From: Porites lobata
Lineage: Eukaryota > Cnidaria > Anthozoa > Scleractinia > Poritidae
Assembly (NCBI GenBank): GCA_942486035.1
Contig: CALNXK010000013.1
Coordinates: forward strand, 4,577,501 to 4,641,500
Length of the DNA: 64,000 bases
Direction: 5' to 3'
The position numbers and the translations under genes are program-made. A model generated the notes under the pieces. That model was not told the DNA's origin, ran no database searches, and saw only the letters and a list, made by a program, of their open reading frames with translations. Shown in pieces: positions 42,375 to 54,300 of this stretch. Numbering within the stretch: the first letter of the stretch is position 1; each line of letters begins with the position of its first letter.

Positions 42375-43004
42375 CCTTGATATATCCGCAGTACCAGCTT
42401 CAGTGTGTTGATGCCCGAGTAAACAATCCTTGGTAAATTGATTATTCTTTTATGAAGTGTAATTGCCATTCTATCCTTACGAACCCTTCAATTAAATGCA
42501 CATCTCCATTATGTTCAGTTCTCATACCCACCTGGTTTGAAACACGAAAGTAAAATAACCAGAGGCCTTTCTATGAGAGTTCGGGTAACTGTTCGGGCCC
42601 CAAGCGAAAACGTTACCGGTGATCAGGTCGAATTGAGGCGACCTCTTACATTTCTCTTACTAGAAGTCGGTCCCAAAAAAATAATAAATTTCCGAAGAAC
42701 GGGCTGATTGAACGTGTCAGTACATTATAATAAAGCAATCTAAATGGGGGTAATAGCGGAGCTATCGCGCGCGCAGCGGAGCACCATCGTTAACACAATT
42801 TGGTTGTCTTTGCATCCAAGAAATTTTGGTTCTGAGAAAATCGTCCGTACACGTTCGTCCGTCCGTTGTTTGAGTAAACTATAGATATTAACGACAGTTT
42901 CGCTTTTAGCCCTGGCTAAATCTCTATATTAGCTATAGGGTAATCCAATAACGCCTCATTGAACCTCTGCGGAGGAGAGAGATCGCAGATAGCTTTTAAC
43001 CCTT

Positions 43005-43208
43005 TAAGCCCTATAAGAGTGATCAGCGTCAAATTTCTCCTTGTAATATCACTGCTTTATAAAACAAAGTGGTCATGAGAATTAAGGACATGATCACACA
43101 AGATGAATCCAATTGATACTTCAACAAATTCTCCCCACTACTTCTATTGAAAACGTATAGAGATAACAAATGAGAATTTCAATTTTGACATTAGGGTTTA
43201 AAGGGTTA
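43005..43208. repeat. MITE with 'aaccctttaa' ends
   Basis: It starts aaccctttaagccctata and ends tagggtttaaagggtta, inverse with small differences over about 18 bp. It carries the same internal words as the partial copy at 37010-37200. Confidence 0.65.
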
Positions 43209-45346
43209 ATGTCTGTTTCCCAACAACGGCTACGTTTACAGCCGTTTTTTTTTCTGGATTTATTAGCAAAGTTAAGATACTCGGATTCGCAGGGGTTTTT
43301 TGATCCGAGAACTTTATTGGGTTTAAAAGCTCCGAACACGCGGCCAAATCGAGACATTTTAATTTCGGATTCAGCCATCTTCGTGTAAAGGCAAAACGAA
43401 TCCTGTATCCAAAATGTTCCGGACTGTTCGTCACAAATCCGGAAAAAACCTCTAGCGTAAATGCAAGTAAAATTGTTGGTCCTCACCTCCCTGTTATGAA
43501 GGGCGAATACTACTATCAGAACCTAGTATTAACAATTCGACAGCACATGGTGAAATAATTGTTTTATTTACCTTCCTCGAATACTTATGTGCTAAGAACG
43601 TGAGGAAATAAGACCTAATCCCCCATACACCTTCTTTAAAGGTTATGCATTAAGTAGTCTAAGACAAGACTTAGTAGTCCAACAGAACAAATAAAAATGA
43701 GAGAAGCAAGGCCGTCCTAAAATGACAGCTATTCGAGTTATCATAACTTTTCCAAAGTGAATGGAAAGCCTTATCAAAATCCACAGATAACTGCGCGCCT
43801 TAGCGAGATTTCCAATCTTATAGAGCGATCAAGAAAAGTTAGACTTGCTACAAGTCGACCTCACGAGTTTCTTAGCGGAGGAGCGAGCCTTTTAGGCCGC
43901 GGCGGCCAAGTGAGTGACGAAGTCAGGGACAGTTAACTGATGATGTATTAGCCTGGAATGTTGTTGCTGGAATGTTCATTTAAAAGAGAGTTTTACTGTA
44001 AACAAAGAGAGGTAAAACGAGCTCAGTAGAGTCTAAACATTTTGAAAAAGCACGAGAAACAACAACGGTCATCGAATGTGATAGAAATGTTACAATGCTA
44101 CAATGGCGCACCGCTTCACAAGCAGGAATGTAGTGTTAATTTTTCCACTGAAAGGAGAGTAAAACTTATGAAACTAGAACTGAAGACGTTTACAGCGAAA
44201 CTCAGATTTCTGCATCGACCCAAAAGATTTTGTTTGTGTTATTTGCCTGTCGGAACATTTGGGAGGCTGGGAAAGTTTTGGTTTCCATCATAAATGATGA
44301 TTGCTTTATAGTTGCCTTAGAAACCATCAACCAGTGACAAACGACCCTCGCGGACAGTTCGAACCCAGCCCGCCAGAACTTCTGAGCGGCAAATCGTATT
44401 AGATACGTCTTTGAAAGAAGCTAGACGTTGCACTATTATTTCTGGATTTCAGAAGCCTTCAAAAGGGAATGAACGTTTGATCTTACAAACCTATTTTATA
44501 CAATCCACTTGCCGAATGGATACACTTCATGACCTGTAAGTGAGCTATTAACCTACGACCGCTAAGGGCTTTAAAACTGTGTGGCCCCCAAAAAAGACAC
44601 GTATGTAACAGAACATTTTTTCTTAAATGTTGTAGTTAATGATGATTTCTATTCCAACATGTGCGTGCATTCGAGTAAAATAGTTGTACGCTCGCATCAC
44701 TCGCCGCGGTCTGAAGGCTCAAGCCGTACCAGCGGCTTGTCGTTCTCTCTGTTCGCGGATGCGCACATACATAGGTTCATTCAAAGTGTCGCGGGCACGT
44801 CCTGTTTTGGGATGCGAAGGGCCAAGTACCTGAAGAACGAAAGACAATAAGGTTCCAGTCACTGATTAAGCACCGAGCAGTTAGAAGGGTAGAAGTGGGT
44901 ATAGTCTAACACGACTTGGCCTGAACACTGTCTACACCTGACTGCGATATAACAACTGGCTTTCACTGTGAAAAGAACCGTATGACTTTTTATTGTCTAG
45001 TCTAATCTTTCATTTCGTTTTCTTCTTCCTTCTCTTTTATTCATTTTTAGTTTAGTTTTGTTTGTGTTGGTTGTTACCTTCTTGACTATTCGCAACTGAA
45101 TGGTATAAGCATAAACTTAAACAAGAGAAATAGCATGGCCCTTGTCAGAGACCGTCTTTTGTTTGTTTGGTTGTTTTTCGCTAACATTTAAACAGGAAAG
45201 AACAACTTCATAAATTACAACATGTTCAAGAAAGAATACACTTCTCATCGCTCCTTAACTCTGGGGCCGTTTCGCGAAACGTCCCACCGGCGAGAAGCAA
45301 TGAAGGCGGTTGTATTAGCAAGCAACAATACAGTGATTACAGCACA

Positions 45347-48300
45347 TCAAACATGTTTACCTTTCCTATCTCTTGAAGCTATTTTAAAGTCTAGACAAAC
45401 AGCACCCACCTCTTGACAAGTCTCGTGCCACTTCACGAAGTAATCATAAGCTTTCTGGTAATCCCTGTTGTCTTCATAAAGGATTCCAATATTCAGGTAG
45501 AGCCTTAACATCAACATGTGCTTCTCACCGTAAGTTTTTAAACACAGCTCAAATGATCTGTTCAACATCTGCGCAAAACAAGGCAAGAACAATGAATAAA
45601 CACGAGTTGTAGGTCAACTATAGGCTTAGCAATGAATTTATAACGTCCATAAAGGGATATAAAATGCAAATAAAACTACGTGTCCAGCATCCCGACACTT
45701 CAGCCCCCTCCACAATAATCCGGACATTTTTGAAACCAAGTATTTTGTTCCCTGGCTTCGTCGGCACAGGACCCTAAACCACTTTACAGAGCGCTTTGAA
45801 AGATGTGGTTTCGGTGGGCGAATTCACAAATCCGCGTCTTTCAGTTTCGGGGAGCTGATTCACATATCCGCACCTTTTTGAAACCGCTCTCCAGAGACGT
45901 GATTTAAGCACCGTCCAAACGAATACGTAAAAAAAGAAATGCGGTTTCAAAAATCTGCGCATTTGTGTGGAAGGGGCTAAATTATTTGTTCTGACGCGTA
46001 CAAAACTATGCTTAAAAGGTTCTCGTCCTTTCAATTCGACAACATTTTGTTTGCGTTAACAGACGTTTGGACAGAGCCTTGATGAAAAAAAAATTGAATG
46101 TTTTAAGTCTCTCCCTTTCTCAGGAGAATCATTCATATTTTGGCATTTTGATAAGTCAAACTCACTCTTTGGAATAGTTTTCCAAAACGCAGATCACTAA
46201 AAAAGAACATACCTCTTCTTTTTCTTTGAAGTACTTTCTTGCACGTGGGTTTATAAACGATTTGGTCATAATCGCTTCTGCCATATGTCCCATGTCACCG
46301 TGCTAGACGACAAACAAAATCATTTTTTATTAAGTCCGCAAACTCAGAGAATCAGAAAACATAAAAGAACAATTGAACCTGGGAATACCGTTCTGACAAA
46401 CGAATTTGGGACTCAAACCCAGGACCGCCGGGGGACCGCCGAGTTGCAAGTTTGAGAGTCAGTACGCTTAGCTAGAGAAATCCGTATTTTTTTAGATTTT
46501 TAGAACGTCTGGAAATTTTAAGATGAATTTAGCAACTTTTAGAGCTAAACAAATGTGTAGAATGCGTAAAAAAAACGTTTAGAGACTGGAATAATTAGAT
46601 AAACAATACTTTTGCTGGAGCTGTTAAATTAAGGAACTGAACACTGGTTTTACCATTCAATTTATCTTTCCCACAATGTTTTTGGCCGTAAGTTACCGGA
46701 AAAAAGACGCTAGTCATGCTGGACGTACGTTATCCGCAATAATTGTTATGGAGGCAGCCTGTTTTAACTTACAATGTTCTTTAAAACTTTGATATTTTGG
46801 TCAAAAGATTGGGGTTTTTCGGTAAAATTTTGAGATTTTGAGAATTTTTTTGGAGATAATCCGGATATATTTTTGGCCGCAAGGCGATTTTTCCAGAGTC
46901 GGTCACGATGCTAACCTCCCGCAGTACTTAGACGATCGTTTGGTTGTCACGCAATCCTCCCCAAAGAGAGTCAAAACAACATCCGTGTTACCAGGCTACC
47001 AGGGGTCAATTTAATAAAACTTTTACAAGTGTAATTCATAAGTGACGTTTTTTTCAGACTCCAAAACAATGGCTACACCTGTAAATTACACTTGTAAAAG
47101 TTTTATTTAATTGACCCTAGGCTGCAAAGGTTGTGACGTTTCTGTGAAATTTACCCTCATAAAGATGTCGATTGCTTCATCTATGTACTTAAAACAGTCT
47201 CTCCGTGTTTGTTCAGCGCCTTCCTGCTCTAAATCCGCCACAATGCTGAGATGATGTGCGATGAGTATGTCAATCATTGCTGTTTTGTGCTGCAAGAAAT
47301 AGTTCAATAAATAAGTCAAAGTTCAAATGGAATAAACCCGTTTTGCCACAATATTATTGTCAACTAAAGTGAGAAAGCGATTTCTCATTTCCTGGCAATT
47401 TTAGTCTAAGAAACCAGCCGTCATTTTGTAACACAACCACTGGTTTCCCCGCAAAATGGTACCTGGGGAACGCGCGCAGAAATTCCATACTAGAGAGATG
47501 AAGGCAAACGTCAGATTCAAGTTGAGAATTTCTCAGAATAGAAAATAAGCATATAAAAACTGTTCAGAACAGTTCTCATGTATTTGTATTTGTATTGTAT
47601 TTGTATTTATTTATTTGCCACACGATTACAATAATCACAAAAAGATGCCAAAAAAATGTAAGAAGAAATGGCGAGGAGGCCTAAAAGAAACTATAGAGCT
47701 TATGTATAAAACTGGCGTGAAACTACTTATTTTTGTTAGTTGAAGTAATAAACAGTTAACAACAATTAAGGGAAAACTTGGTCACGTGGTACAAATTCAC
47801 CCTTGCCGTTCGGCGTAAACGTGAATCTTAATCTCTCTACTGATGACGTGTAACTACCTCGATCTCGGTAGTGCTTCTGAAGGTTTTGCCCCAAGGGAAA
47901 TCTGCTTCAACCAATCAGAAGCACAAACCAGATCTGGGTGGTGAAACGTCATCAGTATGCAATTTCTGCACTCTTTTCTCAAACGTCATTTCGCGGGGAG
48001 TTTGGCAGAAAGTTTTTTTCACACAAAATTATTGTCACGCTTGTCACACAAGATTTGCCGTCTTCTTTCCTGTACAAGAGCCTGCTATGGTAGCGCTTTT
48101 AACCATTTCCTAAACTTTTAGTCTATGGACAAATATCTCTGGGCATGGATAATAGAATTATCCATGCTCTGGGGTAACAATTCAAATGAAGCTTCTTTGA
48201 CAATACTTTCACATGGTGCTACTTGTTTTTCAGCATTTTACAATCTGAAATTTTGAATTTTAGCTTCCTTTAACACTGAAAGGGTTGATATTAAGGTCAT

Positions 48301-51300
48301 GGTTTCCAATGAAGGTGGTTCTAACTTTCGAGATAAGGATGAAATGCTTAATTAAGAGATCAGTCTTCACAAAGTAGTTCTAACATTATTTTGTAAGTTT
48401 AAATCATTTTTCACCTTACCTCGTGTTCTTCTCCACTTAGCTGTTTACGATAACTCAGGGACTTTTTACAAAATTCCACGATTTCCCTGTCTTGCTCCAG
48501 CTGATCCATTGTAACAAAATTGTAATTCTTTACAACCTACAGTCAACAAATCAGTCCGCATCAGTTCCCATGCGCTACGCGAGTCAGAAAAAAACATTAA
48601 GAAGACCACTGCTTTAAGACCTAAAGGGAAACCATAGTTATATCCCTTGCACCAAAGGGTCGGACCTGATTGTTTTGTTAGCTATTACAACAGGAGAATT
48701 AGGTCTTAAAGTTGTCTTTTTGGCCTGGAATAAGGTGCCATGTCTTCTTTGAAGCGGACGAAAAACGGCTCGTCGGTACAGTCTATATTTAGTGGTCGAA
48801 AAACATGTGTAATTTTATAGCACCTTACTTATCTAACAGACAATTTTATTTACGTCTGTATATTTCCGTTGAGTTTGTTGTCCGTTTTATAACATATGTC
48901 TGAAATCATTTTCCATAACTACTGTGATCTTAGCTATCTGCTTTTAAAAGAAATTTCCCGGTCTGGATACCGAAGAAGCAAATCTCACCCAAGACCCCTT
49001 GTACCGGTGCACTGTTGATCGTCACACATTGGCCTTGTGCCCGCTTAAGTCCCTGCATAGCCTGGGTTGGGGGGAGGGGAGGAGGGTGCTGGAGATTTAC
49101 ACTGACCGACTGACTGGTATAGAAAGATTTTCCCAGAGAGGAAAGAGAGAAAAAATAAACTTAAGGTGAGTGCCGTTACCTCGCTCTTGGTTTTGGACAT
49201 AAGTTGATAAATGTCGGCTAGTTTATCGGTTCTAGCTCCCAGACTTTCCTCTTCTAACTTGAGAAGGTCATTCAACATCTCATGTGCATCATTGTACTGT
49301 CCAGCCTGAATTCTGAAAAGACACAGGCACACCAGACATTTATACTTAGGGATTTAGCGCCAAAATAACAAATGACATCTATCATTTCGATTGTTAGCCA
49401 TTTCGAGTGAGGATAACCACGACAAATACAGGTGTCAATATTTTTACTGTATTAAAAATACTTACAGAAACATGACTACCATCTCCGTTCTCTTGGCAAC
49501 TTCCTCAAGCGATGCCTCTGAGTCACGCAATACTTGTAACGCCTCCTTATAAAGAGCAGAAGCGGTAGCATATCCACCAGCCTGTCACACAACACAAAAA
49601 ATTCGTCACGTAATGCACGACCTGGAAACATCCATAGTTAAAACGCAAAAGAACGGTGAAGGATAAAATGTAAAAGTTTTGAGGTAATCCCTCGTTTACC
49701 TTTTGCCATGATCTGAGTAGATCGATACTGAAGTCTTCGGAAAATAACCGTTCAAATACTTCCCATTCCAGCAAGCATCGTGTTAATCTGTTGTTATCCA
49801 ACAGCTGTTCAAGATGATATGGCAGTTCCTAATAAGAAGGAAACGTGCGAACACAGAAAATCAACCTCAAAATTGCAAAAGTTCTGTTAAGTAAAGAACA
49901 GGTACCCGAAGCTCAAAAGTGAGAATCGTTGTTGCATAACAGAACTATTATAAGGGTTTGTATAGGGATACTAGCGACCGTTATTTTTGAGTCAAAATAG
50001 CAATACGGATACATCAAAACTTCTTACCTTGTCTCCCTGTATTATTTATGGTGTGTTGTTAGCCTTTTCGGCCGTTTCAGCGCGATTCCAGCGGAATCGG
50101 AAATACATTTTATGTTCCCCTCTACCCCACAAGGGGCCGCTCCTAGTTAAAATTTTTCTCTCTCTACTTTTAGTTTGTTGAGATCGCCAATTCTCAACTG
50201 ACGATTCAGACGCAAGCAATGAGTAAAGGATATCTTCCTTAGAATTTACAAGGTCCTGAAAATTGCCTTTTGTTTGTTTGTTTGTTTGTATACGTCGAAC
50301 AAGTGAATTCATTCGGAAACAAGTGCAAGATCTGATAAATATTCTTACTACCTACCTCCGACTTTCGATCGTAATCTTCGCTTCCTTCAAAGAACTCAGC
50401 ATGCTGTCCATGCCAGAATGTATACTGATGTTTCACGTAACCTTCGGATCCCGTGAAATACCTTGGAAAAGTAAAAATGAAACATTTGGCCTTAGGGTCG
50501 ACTGCAACAACGACAGGAAGAATAGACTGCGTTTGAGGCATGATTTAAACCAGATATAGCTGTGGAAGGCAGGACAATACAATACTTGTGTAGCCCATCT
50601 GTACTAGCAAAAAATAAAACAAAAGCTAACAACTTGAGGGAGGAACTTTAAACAACAATTGCGTGTGACCTTATGATTCACTAACTGTTCAGCCTCATGA
50701 AATGTAATCCTGATCTTGACGGTTCTCGGATTCATGAACACCACTTAAATTTTAAGACACCAACTGAGTATTTGTCGGCTCCATCGGAAGCGCTTCGGAC
50801 ACGCAAGTCGGCACTTCATAGACGCGAGAAGTAAACTGGAGCCGAAATGCGTCCCGCAGTTGTTTGTGGGATTGTTACTAGGGATGCATCGGTTAGCTAT
50901 TGGCCAATCATTTCTTGTCCTTTCAAACAATCCCAGAAGTCTTTGCAAAAGTTAACTCTCGTTGCTAAAGTGGCCAATAAAGGCGACAGTCCCAGGTTCT
51001 GTTCCAGCCCTTGATCGCCATCTAGATAAGATAATTTTTGCCCTGTTATTCCGGATTCAAATTCTAGGCCGTGATTGTAAATTGCCTCCTCCTGGTTGCC
51101 TCCTGTTATTTTCTATTTGAAAACTTTGTTTCTAATTACCTAAGTGGAGTGCCTGTCAACTGGCTGGAAAAGCTAAGGTTTTAAAATAAAATTTCACTTT
51201 TTATAGTATCCTGGATGGTTTCTATGGTATCAGGAAAACCCAGTGATAAGTAAAAAATAGAAAACTTACTTTCTTCTCACAGCTTTACTAATAGATCTGT

Positions 51301-54300
51301 GGTAGAAGTCAAGGCGACCCTCGCCCAAGTCTCCACACGGTCGCAGAAGTGGCTTCAGTGCGCGATAAACCAAGGCCCATTTGGCTGCTGGGACAAATTT
51401 TTTTTCTTTTCTTTTCTTTTTACTTCCGCCTACAGTCTTCTTCCGTTCTTCTTCGTCGTCGTCGCCGTCTTTCTGTACATACGTTTCATCCACTTGTTTT
51501 GAAAGCTTGTCTGCTACTGTCAGCTTGTCTGGAGCTGGAATAATAAAAATGGCATAATGATCAAAAACCTACAAAAAAGACATTTCTATACCCTAACCGT
51601 CCTTTGCATCTACAAAGCGTGACCGGATAACGAGACACCATGAAATGAGTGACGTTCGACAGGCCGTTACGTGGCCATGTTTTGGCGCTAAAAGTAAGAT
51701 ATTGGTTACATATTTCGAGTGAGAATGAAGCTGTAACATAGTTAAAATGAATCATCTTATTCTTCGAGTCAAAATAACGATGAAAAATTTGTCCGTATAT
51801 ACTGTATCTATACCGAACAAACGTGTCGTTGTTCGACAGTCAATACGCATTTACTACAAAACATGTGGTGAACAGTCACCCTGTTTAAGTTAATCCGGAT
51901 TCCAGAATCCGGGAAATTTTTGCTTGTGGAAACTGGAATCCTGGGCTTTAGAATCCTAGAATCCGGAATTCAGCTCAAAAATCCAGAATCCCGCAAACGA
52001 TTGGAATCCGGAATCCGAGGTCCACTGACACAGACTCCAGCACTTCGAATCCGGAATCCACAGCTGGAATCCAGAATCCAAGACTGTTTTGGATTACTTT
52101 ACACGGGGAGAGTTTACCACCAAATAAGGTTATGTTTTTCTGTTGCGTCAGCACTTTTAGGGAGAAAAGGAGTTAAAAGTCTACAATCAAGTCAATCAAG
52201 TCTAAAATCAACTACAAACGAAAACTTTTGGGGAAGTCGCAAGGTTACCTGCTTCTGTAGTCTCAGCCTTTGTCACTGTTATCTGATCAGATTCACCCTC
52301 AACGTAGGGGGGAGGGGTAAGCATGGATTCCTCAGCCAGCATCTGAAGCAGTTCTGTTTCTAACAAACCGTGACGCGACGTCTCCAGTAAACACACAGTC
52401 GCTACTACAATCTGCCCACCATTCTCTTCTTCAAAACGAGTCAGCACTTGTTCTTCCAGACTAAAACATTTAAGAAAGACTTTGGAATTTGCCCCTATTC
52501 TTTGACTACAGCGCTTTCTGATATGCTCGGCGAGGAAGCTTTCTATTTGGGATCACTTGCGCTAGGAGAGGGGAAACCGAGAATACTTTCAAAAAAATTT
52601 TTCTTTAGACGAAGTCCAGGTTTTAACAGTGTGTTAATCGAAACACACTGCTAAACCTACCAATCATACAGCTTCCATTTTAAAGGCTAAGTAGAACAGA
52701 AGTACCTACCGAAGTACGTACAGCAAAATCAAGAAAGAAACCCAAAGTACCTGATTAAATCGTCAGAAAGGCTTGCAATCTTCTCGTCCATTTTATTGAA
52801 CACTCCGTAAACTCGCAGCTCCTCGCAAGCCAGTGTTAGCCACAGGGGGTTTGCAGATCCTTCCTTCTCTAACAACATAGACATCTGTCTCTCATCCAGC
52901 CGCTTGTTGTATTGCCGCAGAATGTTCTCAACAATAAGCTGAGAAAGGGAAAAAAGAAACGCTTATTATTACGAATGACCACCCATGACGAGAGGTTTTT
53001 CATTGTAAGACCTTGTTCGTGTGTCCATACATAGTTCTACAGTGTTAATGTACAATAAATCTCTTTGGTGCGCCCTATTAAGGGCCAGCATTTCCAAATT
53101 CGATGCAAAGGAACATTTCACTGCTCCCCACACGATCCTCTTTTACCAACACTTCATTCATTTTATTTTTCTGTTCCTGAATTCGAAAAACATAACACAG
53201 CCAAATTTGATTCCTTATTTTGGTCACCTTACTGTCAGAAATACAGTCCCGTTCCCTTTGGCAGTACTGTCATGGTGCGCAATCCAGTTTTCAGTATTCT
53301 ACAAAATGAAGCTACAATCAAGGACACTCAACTTGGGTCACACTGCTCTGGTACCTGCCAGTCTCCCTTCCAATGTTGTTTTGTAATGGTTTTTCGGTCG
53401 AATTGTCCAAGTTCGAGCACAACATTGAAAGGAGGAGGGAAAAGGACGTCGAGCACAGCTTGTCGACGTTATTCCTTCAATTGACCCAAGTTCTAATGTC
53501 ACGAATTGTAGGAAAGTTGTTGACTTTGCCTTCTTTTGGCAATATAAGAATCATTGAACGAATAGTCACTTTTACAAAGGACACTAACTTAGCAACAGTG
53601 AAGACCTATTACATGTATTTATTCATTACCTTTCTAGAATGATAATCCAGTTGACCACAGGTGATTTCATGGGGTCCAGATTTATAAGATCTGAGCAGTC
53701 GGTGACATTCAGTGTCGTTTATCATAGACAGCACAACCTTGACATTAGGAGAGAGATTCTCAGGAAGCCAACGGGTCAAATACTGGATTTTGTCATCGTC
53801 CATCTAAAAATGTAAATAATTGTGTTGCAAACAACCATGTTAAGAATCGTGAAGCTACCAGCAGGACAAAAGGGGAAATGAGGACCGCTTGTTTTAAATC
53901 TTCACGACTATGATTTCCTCAACTACGCAACGCAACTTAAAGGACTCTTATTGCTCTTAACCCTTTGACTACCTGAGTGAATAATCGAGTCTTGTGAGAC
54001 GATTCTAAAATGATTCTACCCTTCTTTCCTTTAATTTTTTTTTTCAGCACTCTTGGCATCTCTTTTTCATACAAAAACACGTTTTATTTCAATTTTCGTT
54101 TATTTCAACCTTTTCCTTTTTCGGTCAGGGCCGCGCCCAGCACCCACATCCGCTGCCCTTCTAGTTTTAATTTGATTCCTTAATACCATAAAGGTACTAG
54201 AAAAGGGTTATTTTACGAGCTGGTATGTTAAGCGTTATAGCAAACGATTGCGCGTTTCGTTCCATCTACTCTCTCCGACAGATCAGAAAAAAAGACTACT

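Larger units (their letters stand above)
42084..45346. other. Intergenic region between convergent genes
   Basis: No coding exon could be supported. It contains a MITE (42098-42374), a MITE with aaccctttaa ends (43005-43208), and minus-strand AATAAA signals near 44989-44994 and 45036-45041 that may serve the NACHT-TPR gene. The stretch 43500-44950 shows nothing recognisable; a terminal exon of the NACHT-TPR gene could hide here. Confidence 0.55.

Noticed and set aside
44581..44850. An 89-codon plus-strand open frame in the intergenic region
   Set aside because: No domain, no splice or start context and no repeat-independent support.
50046..50312. An additional NACHT-TPR exon between 50356 and 49828
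   Set aside because: The exons ending at 50356 and starting at 49828 already join in phase 0 with the expected ELPYHLEQ start; the open stretch lacks a suitable acceptor and donor.
51920..52363. A 147-codon plus-strand open frame
   Set aside because: It starts in the ggaatccgga array and runs antisense into a supported exon of the NACHT-TPR gene.
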